A DNA stretch of 64,000 bases, from assembly GCF_001536285.1 (NCBI RefSeq), contig NZ_FAOZ01000017.1, positions 1 to 64,000 on the forward strand, read 5' to 3'. The position numbers and the translations under genes are program-made. Source of the DNA: Parafrankia irregularis (GTDB taxonomy: Bacteria > Actinomycetota > Actinomycetes > Frankiales > Frankiaceae). Shown here one piece after another: positions 54,426 through 62,928 of this stretch (its first letter is position 1; each line of letters begins with the position of its first letter). Below the pieces are notes generated by a model. That model was given only the letters and a program-made list of their open reading frames with translations, was not told the DNA's origin and did no database searches.

Positions 54426-57400
54426 GTCTCCGCCTCCGCCTGCGGGCCCTTTCGCCCGCGGCCAGCCGGCGGTTTCTCGAAGAGCCGGACGATCGGGTCG
54501 AGCTTGCCGACGCAGGCGCGGGCGAAGGCCCGGCGCAGGTACAGCCTGCCGGTCGCGCCGGCCACCTCGACCTGCGCCGCCGTGAGCCCGCTCGCGTCGG
54601 GATCACCTACCGCCACCCGGTGGCTGCCGGTGGCATTCGCCGGATGCTCCCGGAAGACCCGCATCTGTTCGACGACGTCCGCGCCGTCGAGGATCAGCCC
54701 ACGCCGAGCCCACCGCTCGGTGTGTGGATGCGGGCCCCCGGGGGATCCAGGCTCGGCCTGTGCGACAGCGGCGTCCAGATGGCCTCGGACGTCATGCCAC
54801 CGGTAGACGCCGGCCTGGAAGCGGCGATGGTCCTCTGTGGGGGGTGGGCGCAGGCCCAGCCGGGCGGTGAGGTCGGCCAGGATGTGGTCGGCGAGGTCGG
54901 CGGGGTCGAGCCAGCGGCGCAGCAGCGGGCGGCGGGCGTCGACGGCCCGTTCGACCGCATGGGCCAACGCGCAGTCACGCTGGCGCGGCGGCAGCCGCAG
55001 CAGCCAGTCCGACAGCGCCGGGGCCGGGTCGACAGGATGCACCCCGGCGACGGTCGCGGCGACGACCGCCTCCACCCACAGGACGAGCAGCGGGGACGTC
55101 GAGTCGTGCCGGGCCTCGTTCATCGCGCGCAGTGTGCAGGGGGCCGTCCGGCAGTCCGGTGGGCACAGGTCGCTGCGCGCCGCCCGCAGCGGTGGCAGGT
55201 GGCTCGCCCGTTCGGTGGACTCCGACCGCTCCCCGTGGCCCATCCGCACCAGCAGCGGCCGGTCCATGCCGTCCAGGGCGACCGCCGCCTGGCCGGGCGG
55301 CAGCGCGACCACATGCTCGGACTGTTCCTCGCGCAGGTTCATGGTCGCCCCGACGCTGGCCCGGTCGTCGGCGGCGGGCAGCCGGTGCATCACCTTCAGC
55401 GCCGTGTTCTTCAGGACGTCCGGAATGATCTTCGAGGGGATCTGCTCGACGACCACGACGCCTTCGCCGTAGGCGCGGATCTCGGCGAGCAGGCCGGCGA
55501 ACAGCTCGACCGCGTTGCCGGCCGGGCCGTCGGCGTCGCGGCGCAGCAGCCGGTGCGCCTCCTCGATCACCAGGACGTGCCGGAGCCGGTCGTCGCCCGG
55601 CGACGGCGGGTTCGTCCGCAGATACTCGACGATGCGGATCAGGACGACGCCCATGAGGAACGCCTTGTCCTGGTCGCTGGTGACGCGGTCCAGCTCCAGC
55701 ACGACGTTGCCGCGCAGCAGCGCACCGACGTCCAGTGGATGCCCGCCTTCGAAGAAGCGGCCCGGCGTGCCCTCACGCAGCCCGCGCAGGCGCACGTCGA
55801 CCAGGCCGCGGACGTTGTCGCGGACCTCCCGGCCGTAACCGATGTCGTCGACGACCCGCTGCGCGACGACACGCAGCTCACCGAGGGTCGGGTAGCGGGC
55901 ACGGACGTCGCGGGGCACCTCGTCGACGAACAGCTTCGGGCGCCGCCCGGGGCGCGGCTCGCCGGTGACCATGTCCCAGCCGGTGTTCGCGTAGACCTCG
56001 GCGAGGGCGATCGAAAGGATCTGCGGCACCGGGTTGTCGGCGTTGAACGCGGCCAGGAACAGCTCGCGGACCAGGTCGGCGTGGCTCTGCAGCGGGTAGC
56101 CGGGCTCGGGTTCGAGCGGGTTCAGGCAGCCCGGCGGATCGTCCGGCACCCCGGGGCGCAGGACGGTCACCGTGTCGTCGGCGCGGATCCGGCCGGCCAT
56201 CCGCGCGTACTCGGCCTTCGCCGGCTCGATGACCAGCCACGGCACCCGGTCACCGGGCCGCTCGGGAGCGGACAGCTCGGTCAGCAGCGTGCGGGCGGTC
56301 TGGGACTTGCCCGAGCCCGTCGCGCCGCAGAGGAAGGCATGCCGGTTCAGCGTCGGGCGGGTCACGACGAACGTTCCGGCGTCGGCGTAGGCCGGGTCGA
56401 GGACCGTGCCGATCGGGAAGCCGTCGTCGTCGGTGCGGTCGCGGGTGACGTCGAACCGGTGCGGCGTGAGCAGGCGGACGCCCGGGAGCTCGCGGGCCGG
56501 CGGGCGGGCGAGTGCGGCGAGCAGCTCGCTGGAGGCGGCGAACGGTGCGGTGGGGACGAAGATGTCCGCGAGGTCGAACGGGTCCGGCGGCCCGGGCTGC
56601 CAGCCGCCCTGTGCGGCGTACGGCGGTCTGTCATGCCCCGGTGGCTCGGCAGCGGCCTCGGCCAGGCTGCCGGGACGGCCCGAGGGGACCAGGGTGTACG
56701 GCAGGCCACCGAGCTCCGCGGCACCGCACAACAGTGACGCGGCGGCCCCCGCACCAGCGGCCGTGTCGGACCCGACCAGCACCCGGACGTCCCACATCCC
56801 CGCGCCGCCGTAGCGGGCGAGCTCGCGGTAGCGGGCCTCGGCGCGTTCCAGCTCCGCCCACCGGGACCCCTGCGCCGCCTCGCGCAGCATGGGAATGCCG
56901 ATCTCAAGCCGGTCCTTGTCCGCCTGGACGAGGTCGGCGGGCCGTGGCTGCGCGAGCACCATCCAGGCGAACGGGTGCGCGAGATGTGCGGCATGTTCGT
57001 CGAACGAGCCGCGGCGATGCTGCCAGACCTCCTCGTCGGACAGTGACCAGAGGGCGTCGGGTGCGCCCAGGCAGGGCAGCCACACCGGGAACTCGGCGAG
57101 CAGCCGGTCGACCTCGCCGCCGGTGGCCTCGACGCCGCTCGCGCCCGGCGGGAAGAGCAGCCCGCGGGTGCCGTCCACCCGGGCCGGGCCGGGTGCCGCT
57201 CCCGGCAGGAACGGCCGGCCTCCCAGCAGAAAGACGAACCGTTCCTGACCAGACCTGGCGGCCTGCGCCGTCCGCACCGTCGGTTCCGCCGGCTTCGTCG
57301 GCTTCTCCGGCAGGCGTAACCACGCGGCGAAGAACAGCGGACTGCGCGCCCCCGGCACACCGGCACCGAACTCATCGGAACCGGCGAACTCGTCCAGGCC

Positions 57401-57478
57401 GGCGGGGTCATCAGGGCCGTCGATGACGTCGACGACGTCGGCCCCGGACGTGGTCAGGCTCTGGAATGTGGCGTGCAT
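54422..57478 (-). CDS. HerA/FtsK-superfamily ATPase
   Basis: This protein is 1018 aa from the ATG at 57478. A long N-terminal region (1-370) has no family I can name. The DUF87/HerA-type ATPase follows: TLNRHAFLCGATGSGKSQTARTL with Walker A at 385-392, WLVIEPAKAEYARM, Walker B VLVIEEAHRLL near 634, and EQIPSKIIPDVLKNTALKVMHRL. A Cys cluster (CPPDCRTAPC) and a helical C-terminus of about 200 residues end the protein. HerA ATPases are hexameric translocases acting on DNA or, in secretion systems, on proteins. Direct coupling to the RNase toxin suggests the toxin is its partner or cargo. The open frame extends upstream to 57733 without a good start. Confidence 0.85.
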   Translation of the reverse strand: MHATFQSLTTSGADVVDVIDGPDDPAGLDEFAGSDEFGAGVPGARSPLFFAAWLRLPEKPTKPAEPTVRTAQAARSGQERFVFLLGGRPFLPGAAPGPARVDGTRGLLFPPGASGVEATGGEVDRLLAEFPVWLPCLGAPDALWSLSDEEVWQHRRGSFDEHAAHLAHPFAWMVLAQPRPADLVQADKDRLEIGIPMLREAAQGSRWAELERAEARYRELARYGGAGMWDVRVLVGSDTAAGAGAAASLLCGAAELGGLPYTLVPSGRPGSLAEAAAEPPGHDRPPYAAQGGWQPGPPDPFDLADIFVPTAPFAASSELLAALARPPARELPGVRLLTPHRFDVTRDRTDDDGFPIGTVLDPAYADAGTFVVTRPTLNRHAFLCGATGSGKSQTARTLLTELSAPERPGDRVPWLVIEPAKAEYARMAGRIRADDTVTVLRPGVPDDPPGCLNPLEPEPGYPLQSHADLVRELFLAAFNADNPVPQILSIALAEVYANTGWDMVTGEPRPGRRPKLFVDEVPRDVRARYPTLGELRVVAQRVVDDIGYGREVRDNVRGLVDVRLRGLREGTPGRFFEGGHPLDVGALLRGNVVLELDRVTSDQDKAFLMGVVLIRIVEYLRTNPPSPGDDRLRHVLVIEEAHRLLRRDADGPAGNAVELFAGLLAEIRAYGEGVVVVEQIPSKIIPDVLKNTALKVMHRLPAADDRASVGATMNLREEQSEHVVALPPGQAAVALDGMDRPLLVRMGHGERSESTERASHLPPLRAARSDLCPPDCRTAPCTLRAMNEARHDSTSPLLVLWVEAVVAATVAGVHPVDPAPALSDWLLRLPPRQRDCALAHAVERAVDARRPLLRRWLDPADLADHILADLTARLGLRPPPTEDHRRFQAGVYRWHDVRGHLDAAVAQAEPGSPGGPHPHTERWARRGLILDGADVVEQMRVFREHPANATGSHRVAVGDPDASGLTAAQVEVAGATGRLYLRRAFARACVGKLDPIVRLFEKPPAGRGRKGPQAEAET

Positions 57479-57897
57479 GGAGGTAACCGCGGCGAAAAGC
57501 TGCGCGGGGGCCGGATCGCGAACCTGCGGATCCTCAGGCGGCCGAGGTGCGGAGACCAGGCGGTAGGCCCGGACGCCACCGAGAACACCTCCGGCGCTGG
57601 GCCGGCCCCCCGCCCGGCCCGGAATCAGCCGGCCGGACACGCCAGGCCACCGCCCCTGCAGTGGCGTGACCTGCGTACCTGTCTGACGACCATGATGCCC
57701 CCGCAATCCTGGCCTTCGCGCCCGAAGCGCCACCGTGGCGCCTCATCTGCAGCCCGACCTGCATCCTCACTGTGGACTCTGGCAAGCACGGGAGACAACG
57801 GCCGATGCATCCAGATTGTTCCACAGAGTGATCCCGGGAAATCGGGCTGGACCTGGTCACAGGCTGCCAGGCTGCGGCACCATGTCTCCCGCCGCCG

Positions 57898-57970
57898 CCG
57901 CGACGGTTGTCGCCGAGCAAGAAGAGAGGATTCTGGCTGCTACAGCAACCGAAATCCTCCCTTCTTGCGG
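57898..57970. repeat. Palindromic repeat element, copy 2
   Basis: The outer arms GCAAGAA (57917-57923) and TTCTTGC (57962-57968) and the inner arms GAGGATT (57926-57932) and AATCCTC (57953-57959) pair around a partly complementary GGCTGCT/GCAACC core. The reverse complement aligns with 5152-5222 including the tail. It lies in the 625-base gap 57479-58103 between the HerA start and an SDR stop; the rest of the gap shows no gene. Confidence 0.6.
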
Positions 57971-58103
57971 ATTGCCAAGCGACTCCGTGCCGCAATTGTC
58001 CGCATTAGCCTGCTACATGATCCAGAACAATCCAGATCCTCGGCTCTCTGGACGGACTCGGCCCCGGGAGGCGAGTGATCGCCATAGGCGCTGAGGCGGC
58101 GTA

Positions 58104-58853
58104 CTAGATGTACATGCCACCGTTGACGCCGATGATCTGGCCGGTGATGTAGGCAGCGTCGTCGGAGACGAGGAACGAGACGGCGCCGGCGATGTCGGCG
58201 GGCGTGCCGGCCCGGCCGAGCGGGACCATGTTGCTGACCGCCGCGAGGAACTGTTCCGCACCGCCGGCCTGACCCGCCTCGCGGTGCGACATCGGGGTAT
58301 CGACAAGCGTCGGCGGAATCGTGTTGACGGTGATGCGGTGCTCGGCGAGCTCCCGGGCCAACGCCTTGGTGAGGCCGATGACCCCACCCTTGCTCGAGAC
58401 GTAGTGGGCCATCGCCGGCGCGCCCGACTGCGCGCTCGAGGACGAGATCGTGACGACCCGGCCGTACTTCGCCTCGATCATGTCCGTCACCGCGGCCTGG
58501 ATCGTGTGGAAGACGCCGGTGAGGTTCACCGCGATCATCCTGTCCCAGGTCTGCTGGTCGAGCTGCACGAACGGGACCATGTTCGAGATGCCGGCGTTCG
58601 CGACGACGATGTGGATCGGCCCGAACGTCTCCCGCACCGTCGCGTAGGCGGCCTCGATCGAGGCACGGTCGGAGACGTCGACGGTAAGCGGGAGGGCGGT
58701 GCCACCGGCCGCGGTGAGCTCGGCGGCGAGCTTCTCGACCTTGTCCCCCTGCCAGTCGAGCATCGCGACCTGGTGACCGTCCGCCACCAGCCGGGTGGCG
58801 ATCCCAGAGCCGATGCCCTCGGCGGCGCCTGTGACGACTGCGACCCGAGCCAT
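58104..58853 (-). CDS. SDR-family oxidoreductase
   Basis: This protein is 249 aa from the ATG at 58853, with GGGAG 6-7 bases upstream. It is a classical SDR: TGAAEGIGSG cofactor motif, LDWQGD after strand 2, NAG, the catalytic Ser in VTISSSSAQSG, and YVSSK, ending ITGQIIGVNGGMYI. It is probably an NAD-dependent alcohol/ketone dehydrogenase (FabG-like). It is divergent from a TetR gene with a 50-base gap and so is likely repressed by it. A P450 follows that TetR, suggesting sequential oxidation of one substrate class. Confidence 0.9.
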   Translation of the reverse strand: MARVAVVTGAAEGIGSGIATRLVADGHQVAMLDWQGDKVEKLAAELTAAGGTALPLTVDVSDRASIEAAYATVRETFGPIHIVVANAGISNMVPFVQLDQQTWDRMIAVNLTGVFHTIQAAVTDMIEAKYGRVVTISSSSAQSGAPAMAHYVSSKGGVIGLTKALARELAEHRITVNTIPPTLVDTPMSHREAGQAGGAEQFLAAVSNMVPLGRAGTPADIAGAVSFLVSDDAAYITGQIIGVNGGMYI

Positions 58854-58877
58854 GCGTTTCTCCCTACTGGACACCGA

Positions 58878-58896
58878 GTTTTGACGCGTGTAAAAG
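58878..58896. promoter_or_regulatory. Imperfect dyad between SDR and TetR
   Basis: TTTTGACGCGTGTAAAA has matching TTTT/AAAA ends and a central ACGCGT palindrome (58884-58889), within the 50-base divergent gap. It is positioned to cover both promoters, as a TetR operator would, but the symmetry is weaker than at 7425-7476. Confidence 0.4.
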
Positions 58897-58903
58897 TACG
58901 TCC

Positions 58904-59506
58904 ATGAGCGGGGCGGGGCAAGAGATCCGGGCGCGGGGCTCCCGCGCGCACGAGACACGTGACCGGATTGTCGATGCCACGATCCAGCTCCTGGCCCGAG
59001 AGGGGTATGGCAGCATCACGACACGGCGCATCGGAGAGGTCGCCGGCGTGAAGTACCAGCTCGTCCACTACTACTTCGCATCGATGGAGGATCTCTTCAT
59101 CGATGCGTTCCGGCGCGGGGCCGAGGAAAACCTCGCGCGCCTGGCCGAAATCACTGACGGCGAGGCATCACTACGCAGGTTCTGGAAGGTCAACTCCGAC
59201 GCCGGTGCCAGTAGAGTCATGGTGGAGTTCGTCGCTCTGGCCCAGCGTCACCCCGCACTGCGACTCGAGATCGCGACCTACGCGCGACGTTTCCGCGCAG
59301 CCCAGCTCGAGTTCGCACGCGCCGCCCTCGCCCGCGAGTCGCTCGCTGCCGACCACATACCGCCGGTGGTCATCCTCCTGCTCACCACCGGCCTGGCGCA
59401 GCTCGAGGCGCACGACCGTCTGATCGGTCTGACCGACGGGCACGACGAGACCCGTACCTGGATCGAGAACTGGCTCGCCGCCAACACCACCCCGGTAAAG
59501 GAATGA
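58904..59506 (+). CDS. TetR-family transcriptional regulator
   Basis: This 200-aa protein has a TetR DNA-binding domain (TRDRIVDATIQLLAREGYGSITTRRIGEVAGVKYQLVHYYFASMEDLF) followed by a helical ligand domain ending ENWLAANTTPVKE. The stop overlaps the first possible start of the P450 gene (ATGA at 59503), placing both in one operon. It likely controls the divergent SDR and the P450 behind it. Confidence 0.92.
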   Translation: MSGAGQEIRARGSRAHETRDRIVDATIQLLAREGYGSITTRRIGEVAGVKYQLVHYYFASMEDLFIDAFRRGAEENLARLAEITDGEASLRRFWKVNSDAGASRVMVEFVALAQRHPALRLEIATYARRFRAAQLEFARAALARESLAADHIPPVVILLLTTGLAQLEAHDRLIGLTDGHDETRTWIENWLAANTTPVKE

Positions 59507-59514
59507 GACGACGC

Positions 59515-60714
59515 ATGACCGCCACCGACCTCTACTGGGACCCGTTCCGCCACGACATCTGGGTGGACCCGTACCCCGTCTACAAGCGCCTGCGTAACGA
59601 GGCCCCGGTCTACTACAACGAGGAGCACGACTTCTACGCCTTCGCGCGTTGGGACGACGTCGACCGCGGCCTGCCTGACGTCGAGCATTTCAGCAACGCC
59701 CGCGGCAACATCTACGAGTTCATCAAGTCCGGTATCGAGATGCCCCCGGGCAGTGTGATCTTCGAGGACCCGCCGAGCCACGGCATCCACCGCCGTCTGG
59801 TCTCACGCCTGTTCTCGCCGGGCGCCGTCAAGGCCCTGGAACCGAAGATCCGTGAATATGTCGCAGGCCGGCTCGACCCGGTGCAGGGCGGCGACGGCTT
59901 CGATGTCATCGACATTCTCTCGGACAAGGTGCCGATGCGCGTCATCGGCATGCTCGTCGGGATTCCCGAGGAGATGCAGCAGTCGGTCCGTGACCAGACC
60001 GTCGCCCACCTCAAGACCGAGGAGGGCGGCAAGCTGGACGCGGAGGCGTCGCAGATCTCCACCGACATCTTCGAGAGCTACCTCGACTGGCGCATCGCCA
60101 ACCCCTCCGACGACATCATGACCAAACTCCTCAACGTGGAGTTCGAGGACCACGACGGCACCACCCGAAAGCTCACCCGCGACGAGATCCTGGTCTACTG
60201 CGCCGTCATCGCCGGTGCGGGGAACGAGACCACCGGCCAGCTCATGGGATGGATCGGCAAGATCTTCGGCGAGGAGAGGAACCACGCCCAGTACCAGGAG
60301 GTAGTCGCCGACCCGTCACTGGCAGGCCAGGCAGTGGAGGAGATCCTCCGCCTGGAGCCGGTCGGCCAGGCCGTGGGCCGCTACGTGACGAAGGACGTCG
60401 AGTTCCACGGCCAGACTATCCCCGAGGGCAGCACGGCGCTGTTCATCGTCGGATCCGCCGGACGGGACGAGACCAAGTTCGCCAACGCCGACGACCTCGA
60501 CATCCACCGGGACATCACGCAGCAGCGCAGCTTCGGCTACGGCCTGCACTACTGCCTCGGCGCGAACCTCGCCCGCATGGAGGGACGCATCGTTCTCGAG
60601 GAGCTGGTGAAGCGTTTCCCGAAGGGGTGGGACGTCGACTGGGACGGCGCCAGGCTCGCGAGCACCTCGACGGTGCGCGGCTGGGAGAAGCTTCCGATCG
60701 TCCTGCGGAAGTAG
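59515..60714 (+). CDS. Cytochrome P450 (bacterial class I)
   Basis: This protein is 399 aa from the ATG at 59515; the ATG at 59503 overlapping the TetR stop would add four residues. It has the I-helix AGAGNETT oxygen-activation motif, the K-helix ExxR (EEILR), and the haem-binding loop FGYGLHYCLGANLAR with Cys at about residue 347. It is a soluble monooxygenase needing ferredoxin and reductase partners, neither of which is adjacent. Family CYP number and substrate cannot be assigned by eye. The I-helix carries Asn-Glu rather than Asp/Glu-Thr alone, a normal variant. Confidence 0.95.
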   Translation: MTATDLYWDPFRHDIWVDPYPVYKRLRNEAPVYYNEEHDFYAFARWDDVDRGLPDVEHFSNARGNIYEFIKSGIEMPPGSVIFEDPPSHGIHRRLVSRLFSPGAVKALEPKIREYVAGRLDPVQGGDGFDVIDILSDKVPMRVIGMLVGIPEEMQQSVRDQTVAHLKTEEGGKLDAEASQISTDIFESYLDWRIANPSDDIMTKLLNVEFEDHDGTTRKLTRDEILVYCAVIAGAGNETTGQLMGWIGKIFGEERNHAQYQEVVADPSLAGQAVEEILRLEPVGQAVGRYVTKDVEFHGQTIPEGSTALFIVGSAGRDETKFANADDLDIHRDITQQRSFGYGLHYCLGANLARMEGRIVLEELVKRFPKGWDVDWDGARLASTSTVRGWEKLPIVLRK

Positions 60715-60742
60715 CGGCTGCGCACCGGGCTCAGCACCCGGC

Positions 60743-61489
60743 TCAGCACCCGGCTCGGTGCTCAAGCCACTCGCGGTAGGTGGTCTTCGCGAGGATCGCA
60801 CCCTCCCTGGCGATGAGGGCGTCCCCCGGCACCGCGGAGAACAGGCCCGCGCGGTCATCGGTGATGACCGCGCGGTGGTCGCCGTGCGCCGCCAGGGTGA
60901 TCCGGCCGAGCTCATCGAGCGCGAAGACCTCGGGGCCGGCGATGTCGCGAGTGCCCCGCAACGGAGCGCCGACACAGACGTCGGCCACCGCATCGGCGAC
61001 GTCCGCCGCGGCGATGGGCTGGACGGGTGTTGCCGGCAGCCGCACGACGCTCTCGTCCGCGGTCCAGGACAGCACCGTGTCGACGAACTCGAAGAACTGC
61101 GTGGCGCGGACGATGGAGTACGGGACAGGCCCCGCCTTGAGGATGTCCTCCTGCAGCACCTTCGCGCGGTAGTGGGCCACCTCCGGCACCTGGTCGACTC
61201 CCACGATCGACAGGATGGCCGCGTGGCCGACGCCGCCCGCCTCGGCGGCCGTCAGCATGGTGTCCATCGTCCGCCGGAAGAACGCGGGCGAGGCATCGTC
61301 GAACGTCGGCGAGTTGGTCAGGTTCACCGCGACGTCGGCGCCTTCCAAGGCCTCGGGCAGGCCCTGCCCGGTAGTCAGATCCACGCCGGTGGAGCGCGAG
61401 AGCGACCTGGCCTCGTGCCCGCCCGCCGCCAGGATCCGGACCACCTGGGAACCGATGAGCCCGGTGCCGCCGAAGACAGCGATCTTCAT
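60743..61489 (-). CDS. NmrA-like NAD(P)-binding protein
   Basis: This protein is 248 aa from the ATG at 61489 (a GGGAG site sits close before it). It is an atypical/extended SDR: FGGTGLIGSQVVR at the start, VNLTNSP, AAILSIVGVDQV, YRAKVLQEDIL in place of a full YxxxK, and the C-terminal VFALDELGRI. Such proteins act as redox sensors, quinone reductases or isomerase-like enzymes. It is convergent with the P450 (28-base gap). The longer open frame to 61840 runs over a tandem repeat and is not used. Confidence 0.85.
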   Translation of the reverse strand: MKIAVFGGTGLIGSQVVRILAAGGHEARSLSRSTGVDLTTGQGLPEALEGADVAVNLTNSPTFDDASPAFFRRTMDTMLTAAEAGGVGHAAILSIVGVDQVPEVAHYRAKVLQEDILKAGPVPYSIVRATQFFEFVDTVLSWTADESVVRLPATPVQPIAAADVADAVADVCVGAPLRGTRDIAGPEVFALDELGRITLAAHGDHRAVITDDRAGLFSAVPGDALIAREGAILAKTTYREWLEHRAGC

Positions 61490-61607
61490 CTCCCGTGCCT
61501 CCCTGGTCGAGGGACGACGTTCGGCCGCCACGCGGGCGGCGCCCGTCACGGCAGGACTACCCGTCTGCGGCGACCGACAGACCGCGGACCGCGGACCACT
61601 CATCACT

Positions 61608-61658
61608 GACCGGCGACCGGCGACCGGCGACCGGCGACCGGCGACCGGCGACCGGCGG
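61608..61658. repeat. 7-bp tandem repeat (ggcgacc)
   Basis: About seven perfect copies of a heptamer, in the 371-base gap 61490-61860 between the divergent NmrA-like and SsuA-like genes. Because 7 is not a multiple of 3 it would shift frame if translated, consistent with non-coding DNA. Confidence 0.85.
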
Positions 61659-61709
61659 AGTCTGACGCGGGCGCGCGCGCGGACCGCCGACCAAGTACAG
61701 CTTTTCCAC

Positions 61710-61740
61710 CAACTAAGTTGACAAACAGCTGACTTAAATG
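61710..61740. promoter_or_regulatory. AT-rich promoter/operator upstream of the sulfonate operon
   Basis: CAACTAAGTTG (61710-61720) is a perfect short palindrome overlapping TTGACA (61718-61723), a consensus-like -35 hexamer, in the only AT-rich patch of the gap; a clear -10 was not found at normal spacing. It is 121 bases or more upstream of the SsuA-like start. A repressor site over a -35 is a plausible reading. Confidence 0.45.
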
Positions 61741-61860
61741 CTTCAGTGAGCAGGTCACGGCGCCAGCCCGGCCCCCTCGGGGCCGCCACTCCCCCTCCCC
61801 TTCTCCCTTCTCCGTCGCGCAGGGCGCCGCGCGCGGCCATCCACGTTCACGAGGAGTCCC

Positions 61861-62928
61861 GTGTTCCCGCCTGCCCTCCGGGCTGGCCGAGGCCGGCCAC
61901 GCCGCACTGCGGTTCTGACAGTGATGTCCACCTTTTTCGCCGTCCTCGCGCTGGCCGCCTGCGGCTCGGACGCCGACTCAGCCGGCTCGGCGGACGCACC
62001 GACGACGGCCGTGACCAGCTACCCGACCACGATCCCGGCCAACACCACGCTGCGCGTCGGCGACCAGAACCAGCTCAAGGCCACCCTCGACCTGGCCGGC
62101 CAGAGCACCGGCACGCCGTACAAGGTCGACTGGTCGACGTTCGCCTCCGGACCGCTGCTGCTGGAGGCGTTCCGGGCGAGCGCGGTGGACATCGGCGTCG
62201 TCGCCGACACGCCGCCGGTGATCGCCGCGGCCTCCGGGCAGGACCTCGCGGTGATCGCCGCCTGGAACAACCCGCCCGGGCAGCTGGCCCTCACCACCAA
62301 GCCCGGCAGCCCCATCCGCTCGGTCGCGGACCTGAAGGGCAAGAAGGTCGCGATCACGACCGGGACAATCCTGCAGGCCTACCTGTTGCGGTCGCTGGAC
62401 TCCGTGGGCCTGGAGCAGAAGGACGTCAGCATCGTCAATCTGGCGATCACCGACATCTCGGCCGCGCTGGCCCGCGGCGACGCCGACGCAGGTGTGACGG
62501 TCGAGCCGCTCTCCACGGCCTACCTGCAGGCCAACCCGACCGCGCACAAGATCGACGGCGCCGATGCCTCGCCGATGGTGCAGTACCTGATCACCACCCG
62601 CAGGGTGCTGTCCGACCCGGCGAAGCAGGCCGCGCTCGGTGATTTCATCCAGCGCTGGATGAAGGCCGTCGACTGGCGTGACAGCCACACCGAGGAATAC
62701 ATCGACAAGTACTACGTGGAGCAGCTGAAGGTGCCGGTCAGCACTGCGAAGGTGCTGGTGGGAACGGGCGTCCCCTCCACCTTCGTCCCGATCGACGCGA
62801 CCAGCATCAGCGGCGCGCAGAAGCTCGCCGACCTCTTCTACAGCAGCGGCGTCCTGCCCAAGAAGGTCGACATCTCGAAGGTTTTCGACGCCCGTTACAA
62901 CTCGGCGGTCAAGGAGGCCCAGAAGTGA
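61861..62928 (+). CDS. ssuA: SsuA-like ABC transporter substrate-binding lipoprotein
   Basis: This 355-aa protein has a lipoprotein signal peptide (basic start, hydrophobic VLTVMSTFFAVLALAAC, lipobox Cys34). The mature protein is of the NMT1/SsuA/TauA class: RVGDQNQLKATLDLAG, DIGVVADTPPVIAAA, VADLKGKKVAITTGTILQAYL. The family delivers aliphatic sulfonates, taurine or related anions to an ABC importer. GAGGAG precedes the GTG start. It is coupled to the TauD-like gene (GTGA), and permease and ATPase genes presumably follow beyond the window. Confidence 0.9.
   Translation: MFPPALRAGRGRPRRTAVLTVMSTFFAVLALAACGSDADSAGSADAPTTAVTSYPTTIPANTTLRVGDQNQLKATLDLAGQSTGTPYKVDWSTFASGPLLLEAFRASAVDIGVVADTPPVIAAASGQDLAVIAAWNNPPGQLALTTKPGSPIRSVADLKGKKVAITTGTILQAYLLRSLDSVGLEQKDVSIVNLAITDISAALARGDADAGVTVEPLSTAYLQANPTAHKIDGADASPMVQYLITTRRVLSDPAKQAALGDFIQRWMKAVDWRDSHTEEYIDKYYVEQLKVPVSTAKVLVGTGVPSTFVPIDATSISGAQKLADLFYSSGVLPKKVDISKVFDARYNSAVKEAQK

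Noticed and set aside
61608..61658. CRISPR-like array from regular repeats
   Set aside because: It is a 7-base tandem repeat without spacers. No Cas genes and no spaced repeats of 25-40 bases occur in the window.
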